Positions 43,601 through 55,671 of a DNA stretch of 64,000 nucleotides are shown piece by piece. The position numbers and the translations under genes are program-made. The notes under the pieces were generated by a model. The model saw only the letters and a list, made by a program, of their open reading frames with translations, did no database searches and was not told the DNA's origin. The stretch comes from Chaenocephalus aceratus. Taxonomy: Eukaryota; Chordata; Actinopteri; Perciformes; Channichthyidae. How positions within the stretch are numbered: the stretch's first letter is position 1; each line of letters begins with the position of its first letter. The stretch is taken from assembly GCA_023974075.1 (NCBI GenBank), contig CM043801.1, forward strand, positions 22,003,236 through 22,067,235. The letters are read 5' to 3'.

Positions 43601-46600
43601 GAGGGGCTAGATCAGAGCTTGCCCCACATCGCTCAACACGGCTCAATAGGTACACTGTGGACACTAATCAGAAGAACGCAGACTAATCAGATGACTAAAC
43701 ATGATCTTTAAATATATTTTAAGATATATATATTTTGCATATTTTTGGAATTATTATTTTAATTACTTTCTGCTGACACTAGGTGGGGCTGCCCCTGATG
43801 ACGAGTCGCCACTGCTAGTGCCATATTATTTTGGACACTTGGCGGGGGGGGTTAGCTGCACCGGGTGTATAAAAGGGGTCATAGGTGACCGGAAGAACGA
43901 GGACACAAGAGGAAGAGAGCATACCGATTCCACCAGCCCGGCAGATGCTCATACCGCAACCTTTGACAGAATAATTAAACCTTGGTATGTAAAGCTCAAT
44001 AAACATCATTCTAAACTGCACCAAAGGACCGGAAATCATCTGTTTGTGCCTGCGTCTGGATCACTCCAGCCCTCCTGTGAAGTAATGGCAATAAACGAAT
44101 ATAGGACATTGAACATCAAAGTTTCATCACATTGTGTCAGCTCAGATGAGATCGGACCTGATGACAGTGTTTCAAAAGCATCACACCCTCAGTCAAAACA
44201 CAAAACTAGTTATTCATCACATGCATCATCTACATCCTCTGCTCGAATTAAAGCTCAGGCAGAAATGGCTGCTTTAATCGAAAGGGCTGCAGCACTGAAG
44301 ATGCAACATGAACTTGATGCCCAAGTGGAACAGTTAAAACAAAAGGAAGAACAGTTAAAACGAAAGAAGAAACAATCGGAATTACAAACTGAACTGGCAG
44401 CATCCAATGCCAGGATAAATGTGCTCAGCATGGGATCAAGAAACACCTCTAGAGCATCAGATGGGATGAGCTCTTACTTCAGGAAATCAACAGCAAGACT
44501 CAATCCACATTCAACTGAATAATTGCCTCATCAAACCCAAAACTCTATTCCCGGACAAAATATACAGACAGATGTGCAGGGATGTTAGCATCACACCCCC
44601 TGTAATCAACTATGGTAATCAAGGTGACATCTATAACCTAATCCAGAGGCAACATGACATCACTGCTATGCTGGCTCAACAGAATCTTACTTCTACCTTA
44701 CCACCAAGAGACACTCCTGTTTATGATGGTGACCCATTGCAGTTTGAAGCTTTCATCCGTGCATTTGAGAGAGGAGTAGAAAGAAAAACTGATGATGATA
44801 GTGACTGTCTGCATCATTCTAAACTGCACCAAAGGACCGGAAATCATCTGTTTGTGTCTGAGTCTGGATCACTCCAGCCCTCCTGTGAAGTAATGGCAAT
44901 AAACGAATATTGGAACATTAAAGTTGCCATTACATTAAGTGGAATCGTGGCTCCTTTATCATCCTGTCTTCTGAACCCTGCCCACCAAGGTGGCCTTTGA
45001 TGAAATATTGTATTTTCCATCTCTGAGTGGTGTACTGCTGGATAACCAGTTTATAATTGCGGTCTCCAGCCATCATTATTTCCAAGCACCTCTTTGTGTC
45101 TCTGTTCTGGATAGTTCCGTCCTGTTAAAAATCCCACAGTATGTGGAATTTAGCCGGGGTCCGACAGACAGCGGTTGCTGTTGCTGTTGTACTTGTGAGA
45201 TTGTATTCCATCGATGTACAGTTGTCCATTGGTGCGATAATAACAGCGCTGGGTGGACTGGTAGTGACAACCATTTACAATGGGAGTGTTCCCAGGCATT
45301 GGGCCATGCATGGTCAATGCAGAATTTAGGCGTCAGATCATTAGCCAGCGCTTCATAAGCTAGCAGGTCATTCAGAGGGTCGAGCATGGGGTAAACATTA
45401 TCCAGATACCACTGAAAGGGCTTGCAGTTCAGCAGGGGCGGATCTAGAAAAATATTCATGGGGTGGCAGGAGAATTTTTGAGGGGTGGCATCCCCTGAAA
45501 GAAATATATGCTGATTTAATCGCAGTCATATCAATTAATGTTAACTTGGAAAGCCACAATATTGATATTTTAACTCAATAACTATAGGTGACATTATTGT
45601 GGCACATCAGTAAAGCCTTAAATATAAATATATAAGGTGGCAGACATTATTTAATGAATTTTAACTGAATGAGTTGGTTTCACTCTTAGACCAGCAGGGG
45701 TACCAAATATATGCAGACTGCTGCAATAAGTACATTAATTAAATGTCTCTTCGATGTGTGTCTGTATGAATATGATACTATTAACAATCATATTATTCCT
45801 ATCAGCTGTCAATCACTGTTATGATTCACATATTCAGTGTTATTATTAAATAAACTATATTTTTTGGAGGAGTTAATGATGAATGTTCCTCAAAATGCTT
45901 GCTCACCCTCCTTCAAATTTGAAAGACAAGTAATTACTATCATAAATCAAAATAATCAAAAGAACAGGTCAGCGCCCCACAACTTCATTGCAAACACTTA
46001 CAACCTGGACTTTACATCAGAAAGAACACACATTAAAGAAGTCCCCAGCTGACCCAGAAAGCGACGCAGCTTCTGGTCCAGGCTTTCGTCATCTCACGCA
46101 TAGACTACTGCAACTCCCTCCTGCAACTCCCTCCTGGCTGGTCTACCTGCATGTGCCATCCGACCTCTGCAGCTCATCCAGAATGCAGCGACTCGTCTGG
46201 TCTTCAGCCTTCCTAAATTTTCCCACACCACGTCGCTCCTCCGCTCCCTTCACTGGCTTCCGGTAACTGCTAGAATTCACTTCAAGACACTGGTACTTGC
46301 GTACCATGCTGCGAATGGATCTGGCCCTTCCTACATCCAGGACATGGTTAAACTGTACACCCCAGCGCGTGCACTACGCTCTGCATCAGCCAAACGACTC
46401 GCTGCATCCTCGCTGCGAGGGGGACCCAAGTTCCCATCAGCAAAAACACGTGGGTTTGCTATCCTGGCTCCAAAATGGTGGAATGAGCTCCCCATTGAAA
46501 TCAGGACAGCAGAAAGCTTACACACCTTCCGGCGCAGACTGAAAACTCATCTCTTTCGACTCCACTTCGAGGGATAGAATTACTAACAAAGAACTGCTAA

Positions 46601-49600
46601 CAGAGCACTTATATACTAATAAAGGACTGGCTTATCTACAGCCAGTTGAGTAGCACTTGAAATGTTTGGCTCTATGAAACCTGATGTACTTATATGATTC
46701 TGTTTTCCTCAAGGTTGTGTCTTCATGGTCGAATGTACTTATTGTAAGTCGCTTTGGATAAAAGCGTCAGCTAAATGCAATGTAAAAGTGACTAACTGCA
46801 TCAGTTAGGGTTAAAAAACGTGTATTCAGCTAAAACATAGACATCGCTGCAGTTATTATCCAGTGGAAAGTCCTTACCTACTGGCCAAGTTAAATAAAAG
46901 TGGTTACTTTTTGTTGGCTGGGCAGTGAAGTTTTACACACCATCTTATTTGACTTTCTCAGGACTTGAAACAGTTTTTTGGGGGCAGAACCCCACAAAGA
47001 AGAAACATATTATACACACGTAAGGTCATCATCTTAACAGTTTATTATTCTCATCGACTCATCCGTGAGCAGAGCATCAAGTTGGCATGCCTATTACAGC
47101 TGAATGTGGCGATTACCATCTTGATCAGCAAAACGCCTCACAAACGATTTAAAGCTATGGTGCGTTTTGATTCAATGCTGCGTACAGCCAAACTTGACAG
47201 GCTCTTCTCTGTCATTGTAGACCGCAAACAGTGGTGGTGCCAGAGTATTTGTGTTGGGTAATCTATGGTAGGGCTAACCCATACAGTGGTGGGGCTCAAG
47301 TCAGTATTTGCAATGTAATTACATACACACTCCCCTTGACAGTGAAACGCCACGCGTGAGGTTTAGATTATTTCCCTGTCTCAATCCAAATTGAACTGTA
47401 TGAAACAAAAAGGCACATTTGTCTTGTAGTAAATAAAAAGGGCGACCTGGAGCCAATGCTGCAACTTCCCCACAGGTGAAAGAGTTGACATGCTGAAAAC
47501 CCAACCCCTGCAGGGGGGTCTGGGGGGATTCTCCCCCACGAGATTTTTTGAAATACTAACATAAAATACACATTCTGGTACTCTCTTGAGAATAAAAATA
47601 AATACATCTATTACTACACGACATATTTATAAAAAAAAGTTTTTTGTTACTTTGTTCTGAAAGCTGAATATGCTGCTCCTCACAGAGGGAAGAGGCTGTG
47701 TGAATTACTTTACTCTGTGGATAAGGGTGGATAGCCCCCATTGTTCTGTGTGTCAAAAAGAAAGACAGCCCACACACCTATCAATCATCAAACCGTGGGG
47801 TCTTATTTCATTACGTGTTGATTTCTATCAACACGTAATGTTGTATCGATGTATATAGATGTACTACCGCAAAAGTATTCTCCGTCGGGACTTCCTGCAA
47901 ATTACCTCCAATCATATTTCCAAACTCGCGACAGGGAGGGAGGGGTTACAAGGCTCGCGTCTTGTGCTGCATTCTGCACTCGGACATTAGAGATTTTCTC
48001 TCATAAATGTCCAATGAGCCACAACTTTTCTTTCAAAACAAAGCTGCCAACTGAGGTGGCAGCTGGGGTGGCAAGGCATTTTTCTGAGGTGGCAGCTGCC
48101 ACCCCGTAAAACCGCCACTGCAGTTCAGCCTCTCTCAGCGTTTTCCTCTCCGACACATCCCCAATGTCTATCCCATGATTTTCAAAGGGAAGGTTACAGG
48201 CAATATTGACATTGTTCTTATATTCATCCATCCACATTCCACACCTCGGCCACCCTCAGCATTACGCTTCATCATCCCACTCAAATCTAGGAGGTAAGGC
48301 TTGCTGGCTCGTTCAATGTGGGCAATTTTAGAGCAAGGAATAACCTCTATGCTTCCTCCATACAGCCACACCCGGATGCAGAGTTCCACATTTTCACCGC
48401 TGTATATTTTCATTCCACCATCGAGGCTTCCGATATCTCCAAAGAACTTGCGATCAGCTACAACAATCCCTGTGATGGCGGAGCTCTTTCCAGGCAGTGA
48501 GTCGTCCTTTAAAACATACCACTCGGGTCTGAAGGACTCGTACATGCACCACAGAGCCCAGTCAAAGGCATCCGCAGCTGGTATGTAGGCGATAAGTTTC
48601 ATGTCGTCGTAATTTACTTTGTCAAACACTGCTGTCAGTATCACGGTGCGGTCCTTTTTGATCCGAGCAAACATTGGCTCTGCCCATTCAATATGGACTT
48701 CTATGTGAGCATCCAAGATGGCCACCACTTCCCCCACAGCAACCTTCCACCCAGAGAGTCTGGCCTGAGTGAGGCCGAGCCGCTCAGAGTGACGGACTCT
48801 CTTCACCAAAGCTTGGTGAACGGATGAGAGTTGGGGTAGAGCTTCCTCACCACGCTCCTCTCCTTCTTCACCTCTGCGTTGTTCTGGTTCACCAGTTCCT
48901 TCTTTTCAAGTTTATTCATCACATTGAGCAGTCTGTTGATGTCTGTTTTCATATTGTCCATCCTGTTGGGTATTCCCTGACCCCTGATGGAGTCGTTGCG
49001 GTGGGCTCTACTGAGTCTCTATGAGTGGGTGTGAACCTCCTTCTTCATGGAGCCGAGGTAAAGAAGAGACCCAGCCATTGCAAAGGCCAGAAGGAATCCT
49101 TTAACCCAGCCAGATCTCATCCTGGGGCTTCTGTGCATGTCTTGTGAATAAAGGAGGAGGAAATATTCCCCTGCCTTTAATTTCAGGTGCTCTCACTTTC
49201 ACCCTCCTTATCCAAATACAGTAACGCCCTTTGGCAAACCACAGCTGTGTTATCCGACATCCAGTTCCCTGGCAATAAAAGAATATAGGACATTACAACA
49301 TTAAAGTTGCCATTACACTGCATCTAACGGTATGCAAGTTTATGACAATCAACATGATCATACAAAGATCCAATTGGTTTAATACCCACATGATCCTGTT
49401 GGTCACATTATGGCTGATGGCTCTCTTGACAGTATGTTCCCATAAATCTCCCACTACACGACACTAAATATGAACCAAACCCTAAGTTATAAGATTATGC
49501 TACATCATAATAGGATCTATTATATAAATGTAGAGGTAAGCTAAAACACAACATAATGGGCATTACCTCTTTGAATACTTTTAAAGCCTTTTTTTATCCA

Positions 49601-52600
49601 CATTTGATTAATTTCCTTTTGCTATGATATGTATTTTTCTGAATGTTTTTTTCTGCCAGTTGCAGGGGCCCATGGGGGTTTGGGCAGCTCAGCCATTTTT
49701 GCGCAGACACTCGAACCCTATCTGAGGTGAGCAGTGCAAAGCTTCTTTATGTGCTTGGCAGCTGTAATGACATACCACTCCTATGGACCATATACTGTAT
49801 ATCCTCCCCTCATAAATTCAGTTTTTACAGCTCATCTTGTGGGAATTTAGAGTCCAGTTTTCTCTTGATTTGAAGCAGCTAAAGTGTCAAACAAATATGT
49901 TATAAATCATATAAAATATATCCATAAAGAAATGTCCAATACTGTATATTAAGAAGCTCATATATTATCATAAAAACACTAGGAAATGAAGCTCTTATTG
50001 TGAGATATTTGCAAACTGTGATACTTCAAAATAGAGATTTTGTCTCCAAACATTGTAATCATTGAATGTAAGACATCAGATAGAGTAACAGTCTTATGTT
50101 AATTAAATAAAACAGAGTAGATAGATCTGTAAGTAAATCAAACATGTTTGTACAACTGAGTGATAAAAACAATTTGTTAAGAGGTTGAATTGTTCATTTG
50201 ATCCACCCTTTTCAGTTGATCTTCCGGCTATTATAATTATAGTATAGATAGTATAGATCATTCTTGTCATTATCATAATAAACTGAAGAATAAAAAGGCT
50301 GAGCATGAGACAAAACAGAAACAGGCTGCTGATGTTTTTGTGTAAGAATAAAAAATGACATGACAAACTGTGATCTATTGAAACTGAATGTTTGTCTCCT
50401 CTTGACACACAAGAGAAATGAATCACACTCAGTCCATTACAAGGATAATCCACATGGCTGATGTATCATGCTATCTTTATCACTAGGCCAGGGGATAAAC
50501 ACAAGCAGAGACAATGAAGCACAATGCAGAGCAGCTTAGCTGCTGGGCATAAGGATAGATGATAGGATGACGTTTCTCTTTGCTGCTCACCACTAGTGCC
50601 ACGCCCCTGACTATAAATCTGATATTACATAAAACAGCTTAGGAAGACGCAGCTTCATTCACTCCATGTTAAGTCAATCTGCCGGGTATATAACGTGGCT
50701 GGTTTCACCACATACAATCAGCTTTGCACAATTAAACTTCAACAAATATAAATGTTCACTCAAACAGAGGTCCATCATTTCATCACTCACTTAATTGTAC
50801 TCATTCCTTTTGCCTTGCTGTTTTTCATCGCCCAGAATGATGGATGACTTTACTAATTTGCATCTTTCTCATGATTGTCAGGTCGCTTCTTGCAATCAGT
50901 GACGAACTCCCTCTGAGCCCAAGACATGAGCAAGCCAAGCTTCTTCTGGAGCGAGCACGACTCAAGGCCCGCTCCAATCACATTAACGAAGATCTCCGCT
51001 GCAGACGCCCCAAGTCTGATCAGAGATCCACCATGTAAGTTGGCTTCATCTGCTTACGTGGGCTATGACCTCTTTGGCATCTTCAAAACTTTGTACAGTT
51101 TTGCATGCACAGTTATGAATCACTGTAGTGATAACGAGTTTAATTTGCTGACAAGTTAGTTTGCTGTATCTGTTTATGCCTCAATTTCCCATCCGTATGT
51201 CTCCCCTATCTTCCCCTCTGCTTTGTCCCATCTTCTCTTGCACTTTGGCAATTCTAATTTTGCGTAACTGAACATAAGTTGACGCTTTGACATACACAGA
51301 GCTGTCAATGTTGAGAAAATGTTTGTTGTCGTTCTGTTCATGTGACATTGAACACGTCACACAATTTAGTTTGCTTAAAATCCCTTGTATTAGCAAGAAG
51401 CATTCTCTTCATTTAGAATAAGAATAAGGAAGATTTACATTGGACATACATTAAAGACCTACCGTACCTACCTGCACCCATTATGAACTGTAATTCTCAT
51501 TGTCAGGTCTTTTGTTTATATAATCTCCAAAAATCTCTCTATTTGAAAAGGTTTTGCATCTACCTGCTCTGTTTCTGAGAGATAGCTGAAATTCAGTGTC
51601 ACTTATGCTCATTTTTGCTTCACTTTTACAAGATACTATCTTACAAATTAATTTAAAACAAGTGTTACTCTCTTATCGACAAAGAAACGATTGTGTTCTT
51701 TTGCAGAAAGAAGCAGCAAGTTGAGCCTCTCACTCCAGCACCAGAGCAGAAAGCTGTTCAAACCAAAGAAGATAATTCAGCTCAAACTGTATCTGATACC
51801 CTCCTCATCCCCAGCCAAAGAGACACTTCCCCCAATGACCAAGGGGCTCGATCCAGACGCTACGGTTGTTCACCCACACGGGTGCGCTTTGAAGACGAAT
51901 CAGAGAAAGAAGCAGAGTCTCGGTACCTGGATAGAGTGAGACAGCGCAGCAGATCTGGGGGGCCCAAATCCAAGAAAAAAGTAAATAATACAGATTCTAG
52001 CAGTAGTGGAACAGAGAGGAACAAAAGCCATTGGAGTGTCTCCATGCCTCCTTTACAGAAGAAAGAAGTTGCGGGTTTCAGTGGCGAACCCACAACAGTG
52101 ATTAAAGAGATTATAGTGCTGGTGAAGAAATGTGAGGCATGTGGCTCTGTGGTCAGGGAGCCCCAGCCAATGTCATCACAGTCAGATCCAAAGAACACTG
52201 AGCCCCCACAGCCTGAGGACACACGGGAAAAAGCTGCTCCTCGCTGGGTGCCTCATAACAAGCCAGAAGCAAGTATTCGTCCTAAAGCTTCTTTAACTGT
52301 CACTTTTGCCGGAGCTTACGTGCTGGGGGAAAACAAAGAGAGCAGCACAGGGTGGAAACCTTCAGGGTTTGGGAAACTTAGGAGAAGGAGTAGGAAAGGA
52401 GAAAGTCGGCTGGAGTCTGGCAATGGCCCTTACGGTCCATCTTGGGCTCAGCGGCGTAACTCAAATCCCAGGAACAGGGTCAATGTGAGCAGAGCTGTTT
52501 CTTTTTCCCCTGATAGTCCCGTCGCTCTGGAGCCCCGTTTGCCGGAGGCATCTGGACTAAGGGAATCTCCTCCCCCAACACTGCCTATAAAGTCGGCTCT

Positions 52601-53079
52601 GAAGTCGAGTTCAAGGAATCGCTCGGCTGCAGGACAGTCCTCTGTGCAGTTCCAGATTACTTCAAATCCGGGAGGTGAGGGAGGATCACAGAATTCTGAA
52701 CTCCTGGACCCTACAGAGGCTAGAGGGCAGTCTGCAGTGGCTCTAACCCAAGGGAGCCCTGCCACAAGCAACCCATTGCCCTGTATCAGACCCTCCACCC
52801 TGAGGTACTCCGCAGCCCTGCCAGCTGTTGAACTCTGGGAGGCCACTCCAGATGGAGCAGGTGAGTGGTCATTGGGGAAGAGCAGGGCGGATAGATCTCA
52901 GTTCCGGAAGGTCACGTACACTTGATTTTCTGCCATTTAGGATTTACTATTCTAGGAATAAGAACTATGTTTCAATTTCCTAATTAAGTATGAGCAAAAT
53001 GTACTCAAATATTTAAAAATAATAGTAATTAGGTAAGATATTATTTTATAAGATTATTATTAATCCTGATTATATGTGT

Positions 53080-53127
<48 letters not shown>

Positions 53128-55671
53128 ATATATATATATATATAGATATATAAATCAACATTTGAAAATATTTTCATTAATGAATACCTAAGTAAGTACC
53201 TAAGAAATTGTAATTGTAAATCTTTAAAGTATAATAATCAATGAGTTAGGTGGAATACAAATTACAATATTGTTCTGTGAAAAGCAGTAGCCTACAGTAT
53301 AAAGTAGCAGAAAGTACCTCAAAATTGTACTTTAGTGCCATACTTAGGTGAATTCACTTAGTTACTATTCAACACAGACAGTGGAATAGAATGGAACAAA
53401 ATTGAATACAAATAATACAGGAAAATGATTATTTGACATCCACTAATTACATTGTGTGTACCACCAGGTGAGCCTGGTTCTGGTCCTGAGTGTCGTCCCG
53501 CTCTGCGCGGCCTGGCGATGTCTCGGGCTGAGGACCTCAGAGCAGAGCTGCTGAGAGCAGAACATCTGAAAGCTGAGGCCATATGGGAGGAAAATTGTGA
53601 CGGTTCCAGGTAAGCCAAAGTAACAACGCTCTTCATAGCTTAGATATTAAACCCCTTGCCCCCCCATGCTGTTTCCAAAATGCATTTAGCATGTCAGCCT
53701 GGTTGCAGTTAGGAGATTAAAACCCTGACCTACAGTCCACAGGATGTTGTTATTAAAATGATTATGTGAACATTAAGACTATACTGCCCTCTTCTGGTAA
53801 TGAAGACCTGTGCTTGTTAAGGTCATTCAGAGCTGAATTATAAAACAAAGAACAACAATCCTGGCTTGTTATGTTGGTGATGTCTTTGTGTCTATATTAA
53901 AATATGTTGTGTTCATATTAAACTCTTGTTGAAAAAAATCTATCTGTCTGTCTGTCTGACTGGCCTTTTACAGAAAGATAGATGGTCGACCGAAGCTCTT
54001 CCTACGTCGCTTCTTCTCCTCCATTGGTCTGAACAGTGTTGGTAGGCTGGTGAAAGGAGGCCGCTCCAGCAGCATGGAGCAGCTCAGTTTACCCTCTGCA
54101 CCACGGGTGGGCAGCTCTGCTTCCCCAAGCCCCACGCACAGACCCCAGCCCAGCATCCGCATGCAGAGGACGCCCTCACTGCAGACACTGAACACGGTGA
54201 GAAGCATACTCTTCTTCATATGATGTTCAGGACGGTTGTGTTGCTCTGCCATCGTCCTTTATTTTTCACATCGATAAAATAAGAATGTTTACCCCATAAA
54301 GGTTGCTGTAGGCAGAAAACAAATTCCAAGTTCTGCTTTAAAGTACCTTTCACTGCTTATTTGCTACAGTGGACCAACCTACACTTTGATGTATTACCTC
54401 TCTGTCTGATATTGGGAGCAGAGATAATGCATTCCAGGTTTTCCGTGTTTCCTACTTTCTGTGGCAGCCATCCTTGTTGTCCTCCTGGCAGCTGAAATAT
54501 TACATTAAACATACGTAAACAACATTCTGTACCATCTAATCATAGACGGTATTTGCAAAATGTGTGTGTGTTTGGTGTCAATCACACATTGTTAGATTTG
54601 TAGGTTTGTTAGAGCCAAAAAGTTGCATTGCTAAAAGCAGATGCGGAGACATTTTGCCAATATGAAAAACAGTAACACAATGTTTTACAGTGCCATTTAT
54701 TTGCCACTAGGTGCTGCCATTGGCCCAACTGCGCAAAGCCTCCTCAGTGCAGAGTTTGGAGAGGAGAACAGAACGTTCAACAATACTGGGAGAGGTGCGG
54801 ATACCGTACGGCCTGGCACCCAGGTGAGTGTCATAAACCAAATAAAGGAGAAAAATACAATGAACATGGATTATCGAACAACATCGTTTCGTTTTCTGTG
54901 ACTAAAGCTGCATTTTTGCTGTTACAGCCCTGACAGCCCTCAGATCGAGTTTCACAGGGCCCTGAGTGCTGAAGATGTACTTGCCTCCAGAATTGTGCGT
55001 CCTGTGGGCCGGGTCACCCAGGCTTTCCCTGATGGGACTCTCCTCCTGGAGCTGGTCAGACCCCCAAATGGTCCATTTGGTTTTGTCATCTCAAGGGGCA
55101 AAGGTCGACCCAACACAGGTAGCTTTTTAAATCTACATTGTCTTTGTACTTTCTTAAATTTGGCGTTTTGCAGGGTTTTTACTCTTATTATTTGTATTTA
55201 TTTGATATGCTGTGTATCTTGCATATGTCATTGTTCAGATAAATATGGACCTTTTAGAAATTGGCAATTGGTAATCTTCATAATTATATTGATCATATTC
55301 GGATACAAATGCTTTTACTCATGTAAAGCTGTTTTATGTTTACAATTTTGTTGTTTTGGTATGGTTAACTTTTTTTGCTTGCACCTGTTTTCCTCTACTA
55401 CAATATGCAACCATTCCTTCATCTTCATTTCATGTGTCTTCCTTCTCTCTGTTCACCTCTTATTGTTTCCTTTCCAGGTGTGTATGTAGAGAAAGTGGGT
55501 GACGGTGGTGTCGAAGGCCCTTACACAGGTCTCCTCGGCATCGGTGATGAAATTCTGCAGGTGAATGGAGAGGCAGTTGCTGGCCTCAGTCTGGACCATG
55601 TGACGCGGCTCATGACCCGGGAAAGCACTGCTTCTCTTCGGATCATGCCGGCCCGGCGCAACCAGCGCTGA
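40662..55671 (+). CDS. KIAA1614-like protein with C-terminal PDZ domain
   Basis: Nine coding exons: 40662-41859, 49666-49726, 50882-51034, 51707-52860, 53468-53609, 53974-54196, 54711-54823, 54928-55118 and 55478-55671. They total 3429 nt, 1142 residues (human KIAA1614 about 1190). All splice phases fit. I chose the ATG giving [15 protein letters not shown], just after a 3' splice site at 40627. The long N-terminal part is low-complexity and acidic/serine-rich ([14 protein letters not shown]). It has a short conserved helix ([15 protein letters not shown]) and a basic helix near the exon 3/4 border ([20 protein letters not shown]). A basic patch [20 protein letters not shown] precedes the PDZ domain, whose carboxylate loop reads PFGFVISRG and whose second half reads [20 protein letters not shown]. 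The cellular function is unknown; a scaffold or cortical role is only a guess from the PDZ domain. The 7.8 kb first coding intron is full of mobile elements. The name rests on remembered similarity. Confidence 0.88.
42910..43814. mobile_element. Probable hAT-like element in KIAA1614 intron
   Basis: The left end CAGTGGCGTTTTT and the right end (reverse complement CAGTGGCGACTCGTC) share CAGTGGCG. The flanks ATAGTGCA and CTAGTGCC agree at six of eight positions, which fits an aged 8-bp duplication. Interior GTGGGGC and GCCCCA words near the two ends add support. It directly abuts the LTR remnant that follows. No transposase is seen. Confidence 0.6.
43823..44936 (+). mobile_element. BEL/Pao-like LTR retrotransposon remnant (LTR, partial gag, second LTR piece)
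   Basis: A promoter-like GTATAAAAGG at 43867 and an LTR-like segment ending near 44131 precede an open frame. Its coiled segment ([20 protein letters not shown], then [15 protein letters not shown] and SNARINVLS) and [20 protein letters not shown] resemble the gag of fish BEL/Pao elements. The gag stops abruptly at about 44813. A second copy of a roughly 100-bp LTR stretch (first copy 44004-44105) follows at 44814-44936, including CATTCTAAACTGCACCAAAG. The pol region is absent. I am confident of the repeated LTR piece, less so of the superfamily. Confidence 0.7.
46029..46800 (+). mobile_element. 5'-truncated L2-clade LINE fragment
   Basis: Reading through two frame breaks gives the C-terminal end of an L2-type reverse transcriptase: [20 protein letters not shown], then [20 protein letters not shown] and [20 protein letters not shown]. 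It ends in the conserved 3' tail GTAAGTCGCTTTGGATAAAA (from 46744) followed by short AATG-type repeats. It is dead and nested in the hAT element. Confidence 0.85.
47809..47840. repeat. 14-bp perfect hairpin in the hAT element
   Basis: CATTACGTGTTGAT and its exact reverse complement are separated by TTCT. Confidence 0.9.
49270..49317 (+). mobile_element. Third LTR end fragment beyond the GALNT pseudogene
   Basis: About 48 bp (TGGCAATAAAAGAATATAGG to AAAGTTGCCATTACA) match the LTR end seen at 44093-44131 and 44893-44934. The match stops at ACA, the expected last bases of an LTR. Confidence 0.75.
49727..50881 (+). other. Intron of the KIAA1614-like gene
   Basis: AT-rich intron between the 61-nt exon 2 and exon 3. 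I see no gene, RNA or clear repeat in it. Confidence 0.7.
53084..53151. repeat. AT dinucleotide repeat
   Basis: A TA/AT tract with a few interruptions in the intron between exons 4 and 5 of the KIAA1614-like gene. About 120 bp further on (53280-53340) the AAGTACCTCAAAATTGTAC word marks an old dispersed fish repeat. Confidence 0.9.

Larger units (their letters stand above)
45433..48120. mobile_element. hAT element inside the GALNT pseudogene, intact 8-bp duplication
   Basis: The ends CAGGGGCGGATCTAG and CAGTGGCGGTTTTACGG are inverted. They are flanked by CAGTTCAG at both sides (45425-45432 and 48121-48128). Subterminal GGGGTGGCAG words are shared. No intact transposase was recognised. Its interior carries a truncated L2-like LINE and a 14-bp hairpin. 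Confidence 0.9.
44937..49138 (-). pseudogene. GALNT8-like polypeptide GalNAc-transferase retrocopy, broken
   Basis: Read on the minus strand, the pieces follow the order of a GALNT8-type mucin O-glycosyltransferase. First is a signal anchor ([20 protein letters not shown], start at 49120) and a stem interrupted by an in-frame TAG at 49022-49020. After a gap comes the catalytic domain with the DxH metal site ([11 protein letters not shown]) and [20 protein letters not shown] to [11 protein letters not shown] (about 48750-48280). Then comes the [18 protein letters not shown] linker and a deleted ricin-type lectin end closing in [12 protein letters not shown] near 45050. About 190 catalytic residues run without an intron, pointing to a processed copy. 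Internal deletions, the stop, frameshifts and a 2.7 kb hAT insertion make it nonfunctional. LTR fragments flank it on both sides. Confidence 0.85.

Noticed and set aside
46297..46577. Open frames that look like a small novel gene
   Set aside because: They are pieces of an L2-type LINE reverse transcriptase tail, as shown by WNELP and the conserved 3' end.
51860..52846. Two minus-strand frames opposite exon 4 of the KIAA1614-like gene
   Set aside because: Shadows of the coding strand with no recognised motif.
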